In this document: positions 1 to 8,401 of the stretch, in pieces
Numbering within the stretch: the first letter of the stretch is position 1
Layout: each line of letters begins with the position of its first letter
NCBI GenBank assembly: GCA_009911035.1
Contig: QXWO01000037.1
Span: 1 to 60,962 of the forward strand
Source: Lachnospiraceae bacterium
Lineage (GTDB): Bacteria > Bacillota > Clostridia > Lachnospirales > Lachnospiraceae
Direction of reading: 5' to 3'
Length of the DNA: 60,962 nucleotides
Notes under the pieces: model-generated
Told to the model about the DNA's origin: nothing
What the model saw: the letters and a program-made list of their open reading frames with translations, nothing else
Databases searched by the model: none
Program-made: the position numbers and the translations under genes

Positions 1-81
1 AGCTTAAGCAACAAGATGGGTAATTCCTTACTGGCTGTAAGGGGTATTAACCATAAATATATTGTAGTAGGAGAAAACAAG

Positions 82-2580
82 ATGGTAAATTTTGACGCAA
101 TTAAAAGCGAGAAAGGGCTTAGAACACTTATTAAGCGTAATCTGGAGAAAGAAATACACCCCGGAACTAAGCCCAGTATCGATTTTATTTACAAGATACT
201 GGAAGACGCATATGCCAGTGACTTGAATTATGATGTTACGGATATGAGAAATGCAGTATTGGCTTTTGCAGCCAGCAGCACGAATCAGGCAGATTACTGT
301 ATCAAGCTTGTAAATAAGATGCAGTTTAAGTCTGCGGACGCATCAGCAGGCGTTAAAAATGACGATGCGAAACTTATATTTTATGACGTGGAAGTATTTC
401 CAAACTTATTCCTCATAAACTGGAAGATTGAGGGTGAGGGGAAACCTGTTGTACGAATGATCAATCCAACGCCGACCGAAGTCGAGGAATTGATGCGGTT
501 CCGGCTGGTAGGTTTTAACTGTCGCCGCTACGATAATCATATGTTGTATGCCAGGCTTATGGGATATGACAATAAGCAACTCTATAATTTGTCTCAGAAA
601 ATTGTTGGGGCTAAGAAAGGGGCTAATCGTGATTGTTTCTTTGGAGAGGCATACAATGCGTCTTATACGGATGTTTACGATTTCGCTTCCGCTGGAAATA
701 AAAAGAGTCTGAAGAAGCTGGAAATCGAGATGGGAAATATCTCTGAAAAAGAGCTAGAAAAGAAGGGCTTCTCAGATACGGAAATTCGCATCATAAAAGC
801 AGGGACACATCATCAGGAATTAGGGCTTCCGTGGAATGAGCCGGTTCCCGAAGAACTTTGGACTAAGGTTGCCGAGTATTGTGATAACGATGTTATTGCA
901 ACAGAAGCAGCCTTTGTTTATTTGAAAGCAGACTGGACTGCCAGACAGATTTTGGCTGACTTGGCGGGTATGACAGTTAATGACACAACGAACACGCTCA
1001 CAACTAAGATTATATTTGGTAATGAGCGAAAGCCACAAGACCAGTTTCATTATCGGAATCTTGCAGAGCCGGTACATAACCTTGATGCTGCAACCTACAA
1101 TTTTCTGGCTGAAGCTTGTCCTGAGATGGTTCAGCAAACACATGGCGAAGCCGGGAGTCTTCTTCCATATTTTCCGGGATATACATTTGAGAACGGAAAG
1201 TCCATATATCGTGGGGAAGAAGTTGGAGAAGGCGGATATGTATATTCTGAGCCTGGTATGTACGGGAATGTTGCATTGCTGGATATCGCTTCCATGCATC
1301 CGCACAGTGCGATTGCGGAGGTTCTGTTCGGTGTGAAATTCACAACGGCGTTCCGTGATATTGTTGAGGGTCGTGTCAGCATCAAACATGAGGCTTGGGA
1401 TATTGTTAATAAGATGCTGGATGGTAAGCTCACGCCTTATATTCAGAAAGTAATTAACGGCGAGATGACATCTAAGCAGCTTGCGGATGCTTTGAAGACT
1501 GCTATTAACTCGGTTTACGGTTTAACATCAGCGTCTTTCGAGAATGCGTTCCGTGATCCGAGAAACATAGACAACATTGTGGCAAAGCGTGGAGCCTTGT
1601 TTATGGTGGATTTGAAGTATGAGGTACAGAAACGGGGATATACAGTCGCTCATATTAAGACCGATTCCATTAAGATTCCGGATGCAACACCGGAGATTAT
1701 TCAGTTTGTTATGGATTTTGGTAAGAAATATGGCTACACATTTGAACACGAGGCTACATACGACAGAATGTGTCTGGTAAATGATGCTGTTTACATTGCC
1801 AGATATAAAGATGGAGACGGTCTCGGCAAATGGACGGCAACAGGAACTCAGTTCCAGATTCCGTATGTATTCAAGACACTGTTCAGTAAGGAAGATATTC
1901 TTTTTGAAGATATGGCGGAAACAAAAGAAGTTAAGTCAGCATTATATTTGGACATGAACGAAGGAATGCCGGATGTGACAGAATACGAAAAGTTACTTGA
2001 AAAAGACGAGAGTAAATACCGGAAAGGACAGCTTTCTGATACCACATGGGAGTCAACCTGCGCCGAATTGTGTCCAAGAATAGAAAAAGGGCATAATTAT
2101 CGCTTCATTGGAAAGGTCGGTCTTTTCTGTCCGGTCAAACCCGGTGCCGGAGGCGGTGTGCTTCTCAGGGAGCAGAACGGTAAGTATTATGCTGCAACTG
2201 GTTCATCTGGATTTCGCTGGCTTGAATCCGAGATGGTTCGTGAACTGGATAAGGAAAAAGACATTGATCGATCTTACTACGACAAGCTTGTGGATGAAGC
2301 AGTTAAGACAATCTCAGCGTATGGGGATTTTGAGTGGTTTGTATCAGATGATCCTTATGTTAAGGAACTTGGAGCAAATGATGCGGATGCTGATATTCCT
2401 GAACCGTGGCTGCCGCCGTGTGGCGATATGAAGTATGCTACATGCTTTGACTGCCCGAAGTTTCATGATGACCAGTTCCATATGGATTGTGACCTTGGGT
2501 ATGATATTTCGGAAATTGTCGCAAAACGGGAGTTTATGAACCAACCCGAAGATGACGAGGAGGGTCTACCCTTTATTTAA
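82..2580 (+). CDS. Family B DNA polymerase with 3'-5' exonuclease
   Basis: Replicative DNA polymerase of the phage, 832 residues. The exonuclease domain shows D102-x-E104 (YDVEVF), a GFN..YDN second motif near 150 and YCDNDV as the third. The palm has motif A DIASMHPHS (D401), motif B K472-x3-N476-S-x-Y-G and motif C HIKTDS (D528). Motif C has K where most family B enzymes have the first D of DTDS; the second, catalytic D is kept. I chose the ATG at 82 because AGGAG lies just upstream; an in-frame ATG at 16 has no such site. The protein ends in an acidic tail, DEEGLPFI, like the tip of bacterial SSB. Positions 3-23 may hold the last codons of an upstream gene in another frame. It heads the replication genes that follow. 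Confidence 0.9.
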   Translation: MVNFDAIKSEKGLRTLIKRNLEKEIHPGTKPSIDFIYKILEDAYASDLNYDVTDMRNAVLAFAASSTNQADYCIKLVNKMQFKSADASAGVKNDDAKLIFYDVEVFPNLFLINWKIEGEGKPVVRMINPTPTEVEELMRFRLVGFNCRRYDNHMLYARLMGYDNKQLYNLSQKIVGAKKGANRDCFFGEAYNASYTDVYDFASAGNKKSLKKLEIEMGNISEKELEKKGFSDTEIRIIKAGTHHQELGLPWNEPVPEELWTKVAEYCDNDVIATEAAFVYLKADWTARQILADLAGMTVNDTTNTLTTKIIFGNERKPQDQFHYRNLAEPVHNLDAATYNFLAEACPEMVQQTHGEAGSLLPYFPGYTFENGKSIYRGEEVGEGGYVYSEPGMYGNVALLDIASMHPHSAIAEVLFGVKFTTAFRDIVEGRVSIKHEAWDIVNKMLDGKLTPYIQKVINGEMTSKQLADALKTAINSVYGLTSASFENAFRDPRNIDNIVAKRGALFMVDLKYEVQKRGYTVAHIKTDSIKIPDATPEIIQFVMDFGKKYGYTFEHEATYDRMCLVNDAVYIARYKDGDGLGKWTATGTQFQIPYVFKTLFSKEDILFEDMAETKEVKSALYLDMNEGMPDVTEYEKLLEKDESKYRKGQLSDTTWESTCAELCPRIEKGHNYRFIGKVGLFCPVKPGAGGGVLLREQNGKYYAATGSSGFRWLESEMVRELDKEKDIDRSYYDKLVDEAVKTISAYGDFEWFVSDDPYVKELGANDADADIPEPWLPPCGDMKYATCFDCPKFHDDQFHMDCDLGYDISEIVAKREFMNQPEDDEEGLPFI

Positions 2581-2612
2581 ACATTTAAAAAAAAAAGAAA
2601 AGGAGAACAAAA

Positions 2613-3098
2613 ATGGCTAACAGAGTAAACGACAATATTATTATGGAGAATGCGAGAATTATATTTAGAAACTTCTCCGGAAAAGAATCAAAGTATAACC
2701 GCAAAAGCAGCCGCAATTTCTGCGTTATCATCGAAGATGTGGATCTGGCGAAGAAACTCGGCGAGGAAGGTTGGAACATTCGCATCCTTGAAGCTCGCGA
2801 GGAGGGGGACAATCCGAAGTATTATCTCCAGGTACAGGTAAGCTATGAAAACATTCCGCCTAAGGTGTATATGGTTACGAGAAAGACAAAGACTCTGCTG
2901 GATGACGAGTCGATTGCTTCTCTGGACTATGCGGAGATTCGGAATGTTGATTTGACTATCAGGCCGTACAACTGGGAAGTCAACGACAAGACCGGAGTTA
3001 AGGCGTACCTGAAGACAATGTACGTGACCATCGAAGAGGATGAGTTTGCTGATAAGTATGATTCTATGGAAGGGCCGGACGAGGTTCCGTTTAACTGA
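2613..3098 (+). CDS. SSB-like single-strand DNA binding protein (predicted)
   Basis: A 161-residue, beta-rich, charged protein directly behind the polymerase, with an AAAGGAG site before the ATG. No catalytic motif is visible. The acidic C-terminus ends GPDEVPFN, which resembles the DDIPF tip that bacterial SSB and T7 gp2.5-type proteins use to dock partners. Position next to the polymerase, basic body and acidic tail together suggest that it coats single-stranded DNA during phage replication. The assignment rests on context and tail, not on a recognised OB-fold signature. It could instead be a recombination mediator. Confidence 0.55.
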   Translation: MANRVNDNIIMENARIIFRNFSGKESKYNRKSSRNFCVIIEDVDLAKKLGEEGWNIRILEAREEGDNPKYYLQVQVSYENIPPKVYMVTRKTKTLLDDESIASLDYAEIRNVDLTIRPYNWEVNDKTGVKAYLKTMYVTIEEDEFADKYDSMEGPDEVPFN

Positions 3099-3108
3099 TA
3101 CTGAGGCG

Positions 3109-3146
3109 GAGGGTTGTTACTTAAACATGGTAGCAGCCCTCTTTTT
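3109..3146 (+). terminator. Rho-independent terminator
   Basis: A 12-bp stem (3109-3120 with 3130-3141, two G-U pairs) around a 9-base loop is followed by five T. It closes the polymerase-SSB pair before the next gene. Confidence 0.75.
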
Positions 3147-3169
3147 ATATTTGAAAGGAGAATATGAAA

Positions 3170-3577
3170 ATGGACGAATTATCTGATTTTTTACGCTTGG
3201 GATGCGTAGGAAGAAAACCCGATGTAAAAGTAATCGTGAATGGTAAAACAATGCCTGTCACAATTATAAACATGGAAACCGATCGTTTTTCTTATGAACA
3301 GAGGATAAAAATAAAACTGGATGGAATTATCGAACAATGTTCTTCCACAGAAAATGCAGTATCTAATATACCATTCAATATAATATATGAAAAAATTATA
3401 TTTAATGAGCCCGCGACTATTGTTATCTGGAAGGACGGGAGTAAAACGGTTGTAAAGTGCCAACCAAAGGATAAGTATGACCCGGAAAAAGGGGTGGCTC
3501 TTTGCTTCATGAAAAAAGCTCTCGGCAATAAGGGAAACTTTAATAACATACTGAAGGCTGAATTACCGTTTGAATGA
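3170..3577 (+). CDS. Conserved phage protein, unknown function
   Basis: 135 residues, no known domain. It contains IVIWKDGSKTVVKCQ and DPEKGVALCFMKKALGN, a sequence style I associate with a common unnamed protein of gut Firmicutes phages, usually near replication genes. I prefer the ATG at 3170 to the one at 3164 because its distance to AAAGGAG is normal. The C-terminus, AELPFE, ends in the same L/V-P-F-x pattern as the two genes before it. The leader just upstream, TTTTTATATTTGAAAGGAG, recurs before the gene at 8116. Confidence 0.7.
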   Translation: MDELSDFLRLGCVGRKPDVKVIVNGKTMPVTIINMETDRFSYEQRIKIKLDGIIEQCSSTENAVSNIPFNIIYEKIIFNEPATIVIWKDGSKTVVKCQPKDKYDPEKGVALCFMKKALGNKGNFNNILKAELPFE

Positions 3578-3605
3578 TTACTATGTACTGAAAGGAGAAG
3601 AAGGT

Positions 3606-3788
3606 ATGAACAATAAATTTCCATATGTCATAGGACAAAGAGCCGCAATATTCCATGACGGAAAATGGAACGAGGGAAAAATAGTCGAAGGGTACAGATT
3701 TAGAGACGGTATTGTGACTATTTTAACTGACGATGGCAGAAAACTTTGGTGCGGAGAAGCGAGAAAGGAACTTTATCGAGAATTGTAA
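3606..3788 (+). CDS. Small protein, unknown function
   Basis: 60 residues, rich in charged and aromatic residues (GQRAAIFHDGKWNEGKIVEGY, KLWCGEARKELYREL); it looks like a small beta-barrel of SH3 or KOW type, but this is only an impression. The start at 3606 follows AAAGGAGAAGAAGGT; an upstream in-frame ATG at 3570 overlaps the preceding gene and lacks a site. Confidence 0.6.
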   Translation: MNNKFPYVIGQRAAIFHDGKWNEGKIVEGYRFRDGIVTILTDDGRKLWCGEARKELYREL

Positions 3789-3815
3789 AAATAGTGATAA
3801 CGAAAGGAGAAAATT

Positions 3816-4766
3816 ATGCCATTTTGGAAGAAAAAGAAACCGAAGCAGCAGAAGTCCACAGCCAAATCAAAACCTGCTGTTGCTCCGGGAAAACCACTTC
3901 CTAAAGCAGAAATGAAACAGCGACCACCTTCTCTGCCGCCTAAGTATGAACCACCGAAGATGCCGGATTATATTTCGGAAAGGTCACAGTCTAAGAAAAC
4001 GACTACATCTTCTATTGCACAGCAGAAAAGACCGGATGCTAAAAAAGAATTTCTAAGAGTGTTCGGACGGCTTACCAATCATCATCGGGCATGGGATGTA
4101 TGGAGAGATTTTGTGGTAATGTTTGCCTGCTCTCTATCAAATCCGGTTGATAAAAGTCACTATGACGAGAGGGAGAAAAGATATTTAAAAATTATCAACA
4201 AGTACAGCAAAGAGGAGCAAAAGCTGTTTCCCGAACTTGCCGCTCATACAGTCATGGCTTTGGAAGAAAATCCGGAGCAAGACTTTTTGGGCGGTATTTT
4301 TATGGAATTAAGATTAGGAGACGGAAAAAACGGACAGTTCTTCACACCATATCATATTTGTGATCTTATGGCTAAGATAGCTGTTGATGATGTCTCAAAA
4401 GAAATTGATGAGAAAGGTTATATCACAATCCATGATCCGTGTTGTGGAGCTGGAGCAACATTGATCGCCGGCGTGCATGAAGTTAGGCGGCAGTTAGAAA
4501 AGATGAACCTTAATTATCAGAACCATGTTCTTGTGGTGGCGCAGGATATTGATGAGGTTGTTGCACTGATGTGTTATATTCATCTATCACTTCTTGGTGT
4601 AGCCGCATATATCAAGATTGGCGATGTGTTTACCAACCCGATTAAAGAGGGGAATTCAACCGAAAACTATTGGTTCACTATGATGTATTTTTCGGATGTT
4701 TGGCAGACTAGACGGTTGATCCATAAAATGAATGATATTTTGAAAGGAGAAAAAGATGGAAAGTAG
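3816..4766 (+). CDS. N6-adenine methyltransferase-like protein lacking the catalytic motif
   Basis: 316 residues. A lysine/proline-rich N-terminus (1-70) precedes a domain like HsdM-type DNA methylases: GQFFTPYHICDLMAK near 170, then the AdoMet-binding motif DPCCGAGA (207-214) and a second acidic strand, VVAQDID, near 245. The expected catalytic (N/D)PP(Y/F) is absent; the only candidate, VFTNPI, is not a match, and the protein stops soon after. It is therefore either an inactive methylase used for binding, or a truncated one. No restriction or specificity subunit is nearby. The end overlaps the next gene by 11 bases. Site AAAGGAG before the ATG. Confidence 0.7.
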   Translation: MPFWKKKKPKQQKSTAKSKPAVAPGKPLPKAEMKQRPPSLPPKYEPPKMPDYISERSQSKKTTTSSIAQQKRPDAKKEFLRVFGRLTNHHRAWDVWRDFVVMFACSLSNPVDKSHYDEREKRYLKIINKYSKEEQKLFPELAAHTVMALEENPEQDFLGGIFMELRLGDGKNGQFFTPYHICDLMAKIAVDDVSKEIDEKGYITIHDPCCGAGATLIAGVHEVRRQLEKMNLNYQNHVLVVAQDIDEVVALMCYIHLSLLGVAAYIKIGDVFTNPIKEGNSTENYWFTMMYFSDVWQTRRLIHKMNDILKGEKDGK

Positions 4767-5073
4767 AGAGGTTTTTGCAATTAAACAAACACCTAAGTTT
4801 GAACTTGGTCGGCTTGTTTTGACTAGAGGTGTTGATACGAGGATAAAGGAAGATTCCTTGTTTAAAAATTTTGTTCAGGTTTCGCTCGAAAAGTATTGTC
4901 AGTGTGACTGGGGCGATACCTGTGACGAGGATAAACAGACAGCCGATGAATCTTTGAAAGATGGAGAGCGGATTCTTGCAGTTTATGAGCACAAGGAATC
5001 CAGCACTAAGATCTGGATTATTACGGAATGGGATCGAAGTGTTACGACTATCCTATTTTCTGATGAATATTGA
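4756..5073 (+). CDS. Conserved plasmid/phage-related protein, unknown function
   Basis: 105 residues with the pattern KFELGRLVLTRGV, SLEKYCQCDWGD, EDKQTADESLKDGERI and KIWIITEWDRSVTTILF. I recognise this as a family frequent in Firmicutes plasmids and mobile elements, with no known biochemical role. It starts inside the end of the methylase-like gene, with GAAAGGAG before the ATG, so the two are probably translated together. Confidence 0.75.
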   Translation: MESREVFAIKQTPKFELGRLVLTRGVDTRIKEDSLFKNFVQVSLEKYCQCDWGDTCDEDKQTADESLKDGERILAVYEHKESSTKIWIITEWDRSVTTILFSDEY

Positions 5074-5100
5074 TATTTTGAAAGAGAGGCGACAGGAGCT

Positions 5101-6336
5101 ATGGGGCTTGAATTATACGATTATCAAATGAAAGCTGTTAATCAAATGAGGAACGGTTGCATCCTTTGTGGCGATGTCGGTTCCGGTAAATCAAGAACAG
5201 CTCTTGCGTATTATTTTTTTCTGAACGGTGGAGAACTTCTTGGCGGAGTTGCGGGTGATAATTATATGCCTATGGGAGATCCGCCAATGGATTTGTACAT
5301 AATCACAACTGCCCGGAAACGGGATACAAAAGAGTGGGAGGGTGAGCTTTCGCCCTTCCTTCTTTCCACTAATCCGGAAGTGAGTTTGTATGGCAATACA
5401 GTAATTGTTGATTCATGGAACAACATAAAAAAGTATGAAGATGCTACGGATGCTTTCTTTATATTTGATGAACAGAGAGTTGTTGGGTCTGGAGCATGGG
5501 TAAAATCATTCCTTAAAATAGCAAAATACAATCAATGGATCTTGCTATCGGCTACTCCAGGAGACACTTGGCAAGATTATATTCCTGTTTTCATTGCCAA
5601 TGGTTTCTATAAGAATCGGACAGAGTTTACCAGAGAGCATATCATCTACAGTCGCTTCAGTAAGTTTCCGAAAATTGATCGGTATTTAAACACTGGGAAA
5701 TTGATACGACATAGGAATGATATTTTGGTAAATATGGATTTCAAGCGAACCACGGTGTCTCATCATGAGGATGTTATTGTTTCATATGACATTGAGATGT
5801 ATAAAGATATCGGACGAACTCGCTGGGACCCGTATAAGAATGAACCGATTCAGAACGCTGGTGGGCTTTGTTATATTTGGAGAAAAATAGTCAACACAGC
5901 AGAATCACGTCAGGTTGCTTTGTTAGAGATTATCGAAAAGCACCCACGAGCAATTATATTTTACAACTTCGATTATGAGTTGGAGCTTCTTAAAAATCTC
6001 TTCTGTCCGTTTCATGAAAGCGATTATGAAATTGCAGAATGGAATGGTCATTGCCATCAACCCGTTCCAGAGGGAAAGTCATGGATATATCTGGTTCAGT
6101 ACAATGCCGGAGCTGAGGGGTGGAACTGTATCAAAACAGACACAATTATATTTTACTCACAAAACTATTCTTATAAGATTATGAAGCAATCTGCCGGACG
6201 GATTGACAGGCTAAATACACCATATAAGGATTTATATTACTATCACTTGAAATCGAGGTCTGGAATTGATCTTGCTATCAGCAAAGCTTTACGAGATAAG
6301 AAAGACTTCAATGAGAGCAGCTATGTGAAGTGGTAA
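5101..6336 (+). CDS. SF2/SNF2-like DNA helicase
   Basis: 411 residues, ATP-driven helicase or translocase. Seen motifs: LYDYQMKAV (Q-motif-like start), Walker A GDVGSGKS (24-31), motif II DEQR (from 123), motif III LSATP near 150, and motif VI QSAGRIDR (363-370). It is shorter than most SNF2 proteins and carries no added DNA-binding domain. Lying among replication genes, it most likely serves phage replication or recombination. Motif II as DEQ rather than DEAH or DEAD is typical of compact phage helicases. Confidence 0.85.
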   Translation: MGLELYDYQMKAVNQMRNGCILCGDVGSGKSRTALAYYFFLNGGELLGGVAGDNYMPMGDPPMDLYIITTARKRDTKEWEGELSPFLLSTNPEVSLYGNTVIVDSWNNIKKYEDATDAFFIFDEQRVVGSGAWVKSFLKIAKYNQWILLSATPGDTWQDYIPVFIANGFYKNRTEFTREHIIYSRFSKFPKIDRYLNTGKLIRHRNDILVNMDFKRTTVSHHEDVIVSYDIEMYKDIGRTRWDPYKNEPIQNAGGLCYIWRKIVNTAESRQVALLEIIEKHPRAIIFYNFDYELELLKNLFCPFHESDYEIAEWNGHCHQPVPEGKSWIYLVQYNAGAEGWNCIKTDTIIFYSQNYSYKIMKQSAGRIDRLNTPYKDLYYYHLKSRSGIDLAISKALRDKKDFNESSYVKW

Positions 6337-6380
6337 AACGCAACAATTACAACTCCTTTAATGAAAGGAGAGTGATATTT

Positions 6381-6596
6381 ATGATTATTACAGAAATTCA
6401 AAAGAAAGAAATCGAGCGGCTTATTCCAGAACATGGAGAAGCTTTGGTAGCTTATGGTGCCGATATGTATAGGCAGGGTATAATTGCCGGAACGGTTTTG
6501 TTTGGCGCTGGAGTATGCTGTGGTTTCATTGTTGAAGGAGTGTATACAATTTATAAAGATCGAAAATCTAAAAAGAACAACGAAGAGGAGTCCTAA
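6381..6596 (+). CDS. Small membrane protein
   Basis: 71 residues: a charged helix (1-25), one hydrophobic segment GIIAGTVLFGAGVCCGFIV (about 33-51) and a short lysine-rich tail. The ATG at 6381 follows GAAAGGAGAGTG; an in-frame start at 6330 has no site. Function unknown. Its stop codon lies in the loop of a terminator. Confidence 0.6.
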   Translation: MIITEIQKKEIERLIPEHGEALVAYGADMYRQGIIAGTVLFGAGVCCGFIVEGVYTIYKDRKSKKNNEEES

Positions 6597-6614
6597 CAAG
6601 GACTCTTTCTTCTT
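6588..6614 (+). terminator. Rho-independent terminator
   Basis: GAGTCC (6588-6593), loop TAACAA, GGACTC (6600-6605), then TTTCTTCTT. The loop contains the stop codon of the gene before it. The same GAGNC..TAACA..G(A/G)CTCTTT style recurs at 13988 and 20109. Confidence 0.65.
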
Positions 6615-6626
6615 GTAGGAGGGATT

Positions 6627-6887
6627 ATGATTATCAAACTATTTGTACTTGTTATATTTTTAGGATTTGTATGCTGGATTATTGATCTTTGTAAAACGGA
6701 CTATGACCGATGCTATTCGGAAATGGAATCAAGTGGAGTTGCCATTTTCGGAGAATGCTGTGGTCTTAGCGGTGGAACCAGCACTACAGATTATCTATCA
6801 GAGCAATGTGTATCATGTCCATATTTAAGTCTCGTTCCGACGAGTACAGAGAAAGGAGAAACAGATGGGACCGAAAAACAAAACTGA
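6627..6887 (+). CDS. Small membrane-anchored cysteine-containing protein
   Basis: 86 residues. One N-terminal hydrophobic segment (IIKLFVLVIFLGFVCWIID) is followed by a soluble part with several cysteines (ECCGLSGG, CVSCPYL). The site TGTAGGAGGG precedes the ATG. Overlaps the next gene by 23 bases. Function unknown. Confidence 0.55.
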   Translation: MIIKLFVLVIFLGFVCWIIDLCKTDYDRCYSEMESSGVAIFGECCGLSGGTSTTDYLSEQCVSCPYLSLVPTSTEKGETDGTEKQN

Positions 6888-7047
6888 CACTTTTTTAGTA
6901 AGTTTCGACTATGCACATGGAGATATTCCTGTGCTGATTGTCGGACGTCGAGGAAAGGAAAAAGAAATCGATATCGTCAATGCTTTTCAGGGCGATGAAG
7001 CAAGAGAACTGTATAAGAAGTTGACTGATAAGAAAGAAGGTGCATAG
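6865..7047 (+). CDS. Small protein, unknown function
   Basis: 60 residues, soluble (VSFDYAHGDIPVLIVGRR). The AAAGGAGAAACAG site sits inside the preceding gene; the stop abuts the next start. A position like this in a tight operon supports it as real. No domain recognised. Confidence 0.6.
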   Translation: MGPKNKTDTFLVSFDYAHGDIPVLIVGRRGKEKEIDIVNAFQGDEARELYKKLTDKKEGA

Positions 7048-7305
7048 ATGACGTTTTCTAAGTTTTGTGAAGCAATCTTTGATCGCCCTCTGTTTAGATG
7101 GGAGAAGAAATGTGCCGAGTTCTTAGAAGAGCATCCAGACGCAAAACTGCTACACCCGATAGCTCGTGGAAGTTCAAGGATGTCTTATCAGGAACGTTTA
7201 TCAATATTGTTTGCTTTATATAAAGCTTGCGGAAAGGAGAATCATGAAACAACCGAAAAGATTGACACGTCAACAGAAGGAATGCTTGACAGCACATTGT
7301 CTTAA
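7048..7305 (+). CDS. Small protein, unknown function
   Basis: 85 residues, no recognised domain (FDRPLFRWEKKCAEFLEEHPDAK). It starts directly after the previous stop with a weak AAGAAGGTGC site, and its 3' end overlaps the next gene by 62 bases in another frame. Confidence 0.5.
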   Translation: MTFSKFCEAIFDRPLFRWEKKCAEFLEEHPDAKLLHPIARGSSRMSYQERLSILFALYKACGKENHETTEKIDTSTEGMLDSTLS

Positions 7306-7408
7306 TTGGAATGACTGGATGCTTGTTGAGGAAACAGAATTTTGTTACCGGGTTATTAATAAGAAAACCGGTGCTGTTAAAAGCGTTGATAAATTTAGGA
7401 GGCGATAG
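7244..7408 (+). CDS. DUF6906-like small protein
   Basis: 54 residues starting MKQPKRLTRQQKECL, then NWNDWMLVEETE and ending in a basic tail. I recognise the layout of DUF6906, short basic proteins of Firmicutes phages (K-R-x-T-R-x-Q-K, then W-x-V). Role unknown. The start at 7244 is set by GGAAAGGAGAATC. Confidence 0.6.
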   Translation: MKQPKRLTRQQKECLTAHCLNWNDWMLVEETEFCYRVINKKTGAVKSVDKFRRR

Positions 7409-7410
7409 GA

Positions 7411-7773
7411 GTGAAAATTTATACAAGTTATTTTGCAAACTTGAAAAATATTCCGGACGATGTTATTCCAATTTCGATATGCCGAAAACCTCCCGGTGGT
7501 TATAACGGGTTGGAATATAATGGACTTGCTCCGTCTTCTTCATTATTATCAGCATGGAAAAAAGAACCCAATGAAAAAGCTTATCGGAAAGTATTCGGTA
7601 GTATTTTGAATCGATTAGACCATCGTATGATACTTGGCGACTTAATTCATTTGTCCGGTGGAAGAGATATTGTTTTAGTTTGCTATGAAGGATCGTCGAA
7701 GTTTTGTCATCGTCATCTTGTTGCCGAATGGTTTAATAAGCACGGGTATGATGTTAAAGAATGGGAGGAGTAG
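7411..7773 (+). CDS. DUF488 domain protein
   Basis: 120 residues, GTG start behind AGGAGGCGATAG. KIYTSYFANLKNIP at the start and DIVLVCYEGSSKFCHRHLV near the end are the hallmarks of DUF488 (short alpha/beta proteins with conserved C..C/H residues). The family is widespread in bacteria and phages; its activity is not established. The middle holds an insertion-like stretch (NGLEYNGLAPSSSLL). Confidence 0.75.
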   Translation: MKIYTSYFANLKNIPDDVIPISICRKPPGGYNGLEYNGLAPSSSLLSAWKKEPNEKAYRKVFGSILNRLDHRMILGDLIHLSGGRDIVLVCYEGSSKFCHRHLVAEWFNKHGYDVKEWEE

Positions 7774-7776
7774 AGT

Positions 7777-8085
7777 ATGGATATGAGCGAGATCAACAAA
7801 GCTTGTAAACGCTTATTTATAGCATGGAAAGCATTCGGAATTTCACTGCAAGAAGTAGCTCAAGCTTTTTCCGAAGCGTTTGACAATGTTATTGAAGAAA
7901 CAACGTGCAGGTTTGAAGATTTTCTCGAATATATGCAAAAAGAAGCAAAGAAACCCCAAAAGCCAAATGGAATACCGACTATCAAGTATCACAAGAGGGA
8001 TTATCTTCGCAATCAGAGTATATCTACTTACCGAGTAGATAAGAAAGTTCAGAAGAATTTACCGTATCAGCGTCGAAACTATTAG
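7777..8085 (+). CDS. Hypothetical phage protein
   Basis: 102 residues: helical N-terminal half (NKACKRLFIAWKAFGISLQE) and a basic C-terminal half (KYHKRDYLRNQS, KKVQKNLPYQRRNY), which would suit nucleic-acid contact. GGGAGGAG site before the ATG. Not recognised. Confidence 0.6.
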   Translation: MDMSEINKACKRLFIAWKAFGISLQEVAQAFSEAFDNVIEETTCRFEDFLEYMQKEAKKPQKPNGIPTIKYHKRDYLRNQSISTYRVDKKVQKNLPYQRRNY

Positions 8086-8115
8086 AGCACTTTTTATATT
8101 TGAAAGGAGAATGTT

Positions 8116-8373
8116 ATGAAACCAGATGAAAAAGGTAAGCAGCTTGCCAATGGTATTTTGGACTACGTAAATAATCTGGCGTTTGATGAGGAGTCCTTTG
8201 CCAGTACAATTTGTAGTGCGCATAGGACTTTGCAGCAATCAACGATGAGACTCTTTATCGCGACAATTTGTAAGATGGCTGAGAATGATACGGACGCAAG
8301 AAATGAAGCATCCGTAGAACTGGCAAAGAAAATAGCGGAGATGGCGAACAATCATCCGTTACCGCTGGTTTGA
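8116..8373 (+). CDS. Hypothetical phage protein
   Basis: 85 residues, helical, acidic in its first half. Preceded by the same leader as the gene at 3170 (TTTTTATATTTGAAAGGAG). No domain recognised. Confidence 0.6.
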   Translation: MKPDEKGKQLANGILDYVNNLAFDEESFASTICSAHRTLQQSTMRLFIATICKMAENDTDARNEASVELAKKIAEMANNHPLPLV

Positions 8374-8401
8374 TATTTTTAGAAGAGAAAGGAGAAAAAG
8401 T

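Noticed and set aside
3733-3915. 60-codon frame overlapping two genes
   Set aside because: Lies out of frame across the end of one gene and the start of the next; no site of its own.
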